NCBI GenBank assembly: GCA_019186945.1
Contig: JABAQJ010000004.1
Span: forward strand, 248,001-312,000
Direction of reading: 5' to 3'
DNA: 64,000 nucleotides
DNA from: Gemmatimonadaceae bacterium
GTDB taxonomy: Bacteria > Gemmatimonadota > Gemmatimonadetes > Gemmatimonadales > Gemmatimonadaceae
The notes beneath the pieces are model-generated. The model was given only the letters and a program-made list of their open reading frames with translations, searched no databases and was not told the origin of the DNA. How positions within the stretch are numbered: position 1 is the stretch's first letter; every line of letters begins with the position of its first letter. Positions 62,523 to 64,000 of this stretch are shown in pieces. Made by a program: the position numbers and the translations under genes.

Positions 62523-63253
62523 CGCCGATACCAGGACCAACGGTCTCGATGCCCCAGGCTCGCGACGAGGTGAGTCGCCAAGTGCAGGAAGCGGTCAAGG
62601 AAGCCGTGAACGCCGCGCGCCGTGCCAAGGCGGAGGCCGAGCAGGACGCTCGCGCCGCTGTGGCCCCGGGGCTCCCGGCATCTCAGAGCGTGATCGATGC
62701 GCTGCGGGCGGAGTTGGCGGCGGAGAAGACTGCCGTCAACGCGTTGACGGCGCAGCTCGAACCCGGACTCTCGCAGGCCCGGGAGGACGCCATAACCGAC
62801 CAGCTCGACGCAGCCCGCGAGCGCGTGCGAACGGTACAGAGCCAGCTCGATCGCGCGTTAGGCGTCCCGGAGGCGACCGCGCTCGTGGTCCAACCACCGC
62901 CGATTCCGGTCGAGCAGATCCCGGAACTCGCCCTCCCGATCGTCAGCGTCGTCATGGGAACACTGGCGTTCATGATCGTCGGATGGCCGATCGCGCGGGC
63001 ATGGGCGCGTCGCATGGACCGGCGCAACGTCGCGCCAGCTGCTTCACCCGACATGTCGCCACGCTTCGACCGGATCGAGCAGGCGATCGAGGCGATGGCA
63101 ATAGAGATCGAGCGGGTATCGGAGGGTCAGCGCTTCACCACCAAGCTGTTGTCCGAGGTACGTGCTCTGCCCTCGCCCAATCCGCTCAACGAGTTTCAAG
63201 GCGCACGGCAGCGCGCTGGCGACGTGATCGAGCGGTCCGAAGTCAAGGGCTAG
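62519..63253 (+). CDS. larger membrane protein, paralog 3 of 3
   Basis: The 244-residue protein has a long charged Ala/Glu-rich helix (about residues 12-120, coiled coil likely), one membrane helix (about 140-160: [17 protein letters not shown]), and the signature [19 protein letters not shown] with [11 protein letters not shown] near the C-terminus. It thus keeps the domain of the two smaller neighbours with an added N-terminal coil. It sits directly before the response regulator gene (20-base gap). Confidence 0.75.
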   Translation: MTPIPGPTVSMPQARDEVSRQVQEAVKEAVNAARRAKAEAEQDARAAVAPGLPASQSVIDALRAELAAEKTAVNALTAQLEPGLSQAREDAITDQLDAARERVRTVQSQLDRALGVPEATALVVQPPPIPVEQIPELALPIVSVVMGTLAFMIVGWPIARAWARRMDRRNVAPAASPDMSPRFDRIEQAIEAMAIEIERVSEGQRFTTKLLSEVRALPSPNPLNEFQGARQRAGDVIERSEVKG

Positions 63254-63273
63254 GACGTCAGGCATCCAGCGGC

Positions 63274-64000
63274 ATGCCCAGCGTCTTGATCGTCGACGAC
63301 GAGCCCAATATCCGGCGGATGGTTGGCGCACTGCTCGGAGCAGAGGGCTATGAGGTCCGCGAAGCGCCAGACGGCGCACGCGCGCTCTCCCTTGCCGTCG
63401 AGACGGACCCAGACGTCGCCCTGATCGACCTCATGATGCCCGGCGAGTTCGATGGCATGGCCGTACTGGGTGCGCTCCGAGAGCGTATCCCGGACCTGCC
63501 GGTGGTGATGATGAGCGGCCGTGCCGGTCTTGGCGACGCTGTACGCGCCACCAAACTGGGCGCCTATCATTTTCTCGAGAAGCCGCTCACGCCAGAGGGA
63601 GTCCTGCTGGCGCTGGCGGGTGCCATCGAACTGCGCCGCACCCGGCGCGAGATGCAGGCGCTCCGTGAAGACCTTGGTCTTGCCGGGGCCATGGTGGGCG
63701 AAAGCCTGGGCATGCGTCGCGTTAGGGACTTCATCGCACGTATCGGCCCGACGGATGCTAGGGTTCTGATCACCGGCGAGTCCGGGACGGGCAAGGAACT
63801 GGTGGCTGCGGCGATCCACAATGCCAGCACACGCCACGATCGCCCCTTCGTGCGAGTCAACTGCGCGGCCATCCCTCGCGATCTGCTGGAAAGCGAGATG
63901 TTCGGCCACGAGAAAGGAAGCTTCACCGGCGCAACCGAGCGCAGGATCGGTCGATTTGAGCTGGCGCATCGCGGAACCCTGCTGCTCGACGAGGTCGGAG
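63274..64000 (+). CDS. NtrC-family sigma-54 response regulator, cut by the window end
   Basis: The visible 242 residues contain a receiver ([12 protein letters not shown], phospho-Asp52 in [13 protein letters not shown], Lys in FLEKPLTP) and the start of a sigma-54 AAA domain with Walker A GESGTGKE and the interaction loop GSFTGA (usually GAFTGA). The C-terminus lies outside. ATG 63274 is used. It is likely the partner of the kinase at 60717. The Ser for Ala in GSFTGA is a mild change that should be tolerated. Confidence 0.93.
   Translation, partial: MPSVLIVDDEPNIRRMVGALLGAEGYEVREAPDGARALSLAVETDPDVALIDLMMPGEFDGMAVLGALRERIPDLPVVMMSGRAGLGDAVRATKLGAYHFLEKPLTPEGVLLALAGAIELRRTRREMQALREDLGLAGAMVGESLGMRRVRDFIARIGPTDARVLITGESGTGKELVAAAIHNASTRHDRPFVRVNCAAIPRDLLESEMFGHEKGSFTGATERRIGRFELAHRGTLLLDEVG

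Noticed and set aside
1-64000. CRISPR arrays, insertion sequences, prophage, integrase or attachment sites
   Set aside because: No spaced direct repeats, transposase motifs, long terminal inverted repeats or phage genes were seen. The only tRNA is not flanked by an integrase gene or a duplicated tRNA end.

Overview
The window is high-GC DNA (roughly 65% by eye) from a diderm, flagellated bacterium. The outer-membrane L-ring and P-ring genes (flgH, flgI), an outer-membrane beta-barrel gene and bacterial gene order show a Gram-negative envelope. I infer a Gemmatimonadota-like or neighbouring lineage from overall gene content, but no rRNA or marker gene proves this.

1-29241 is a nearly complete flagellar regulon read rightward, with most neighbours overlapping by 4 bases (ATGA/GTGA). 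Block A (37-10465) is a small unknown gene, fliE-F-G-H-I-J, motE-like, fliK, flgD, flgE, ending in a rho-independent terminator. Block B (10775-29241) is fliL-M-N-[fliO/P fusion]-Q-R, flhB-A-F-G, fliA, a small membrane gene, flgF-G-A-H-I-J-N-K, csrA, motA, motB. Together these encode the basal body, export gate and ATPase, C-ring, rod and hook, P/L rings, sigma-28 and the stator. Flagellin, flgL, fliD, fliS and fliW are not in the window. Several parts are unusual: FliK carries an inserted M15-type peptidase domain while FlgJ has no muramidase domain; FliO and FliP are one polypeptide with an internal signal-peptide-like segment; FlhG has a damaged P-loop.

29249-38782: a convergent EAL/HDOD gene, tRNA-Arg(CCG), rho, ruvX, mltG and rlmI. 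Next comes a relic of an NtrC-type activator C-terminus, then a four-gene island (coiled-coil protein, OmpA/BON-like membrane protein, Ras/Rab-like small GTPase, receiver-like protein lacking the phospho-Asp).

38910-48100, mainly leftward: two membrane proteins below fpg (mutM), one rightward methyltransferase-like gene, a 22-residue Lys/Ala-rich microprotein gene with its own terminator, and the tldD/tldE metalloprotease pair, whose TldD has a Tat signal.

48106-57344, rightward: an orphan molybdopterin formate dehydrogenase alpha subunit, a lipoprotein, an SDR lacking the usual Tyr/Lys, a methyltransferase, the tdh-kbl threonine degradation pair, an NTF2-like protein and an outer-membrane barrel. 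57451-59965, leftward: alkyladenine glycosylase and an NYN-LOTUS putative RNase. 60717-64000, rightward: an NtrY-like kinase, three tandem paralogous small membrane proteins, and an NtrC-like regulator cut by the window end.

Across the whole window the octamer CGTTAGGC and close variants recur far more than composition predicts. They occur in several reading frames and in gaps, with a strand bias, suggesting a DNA-level signal.
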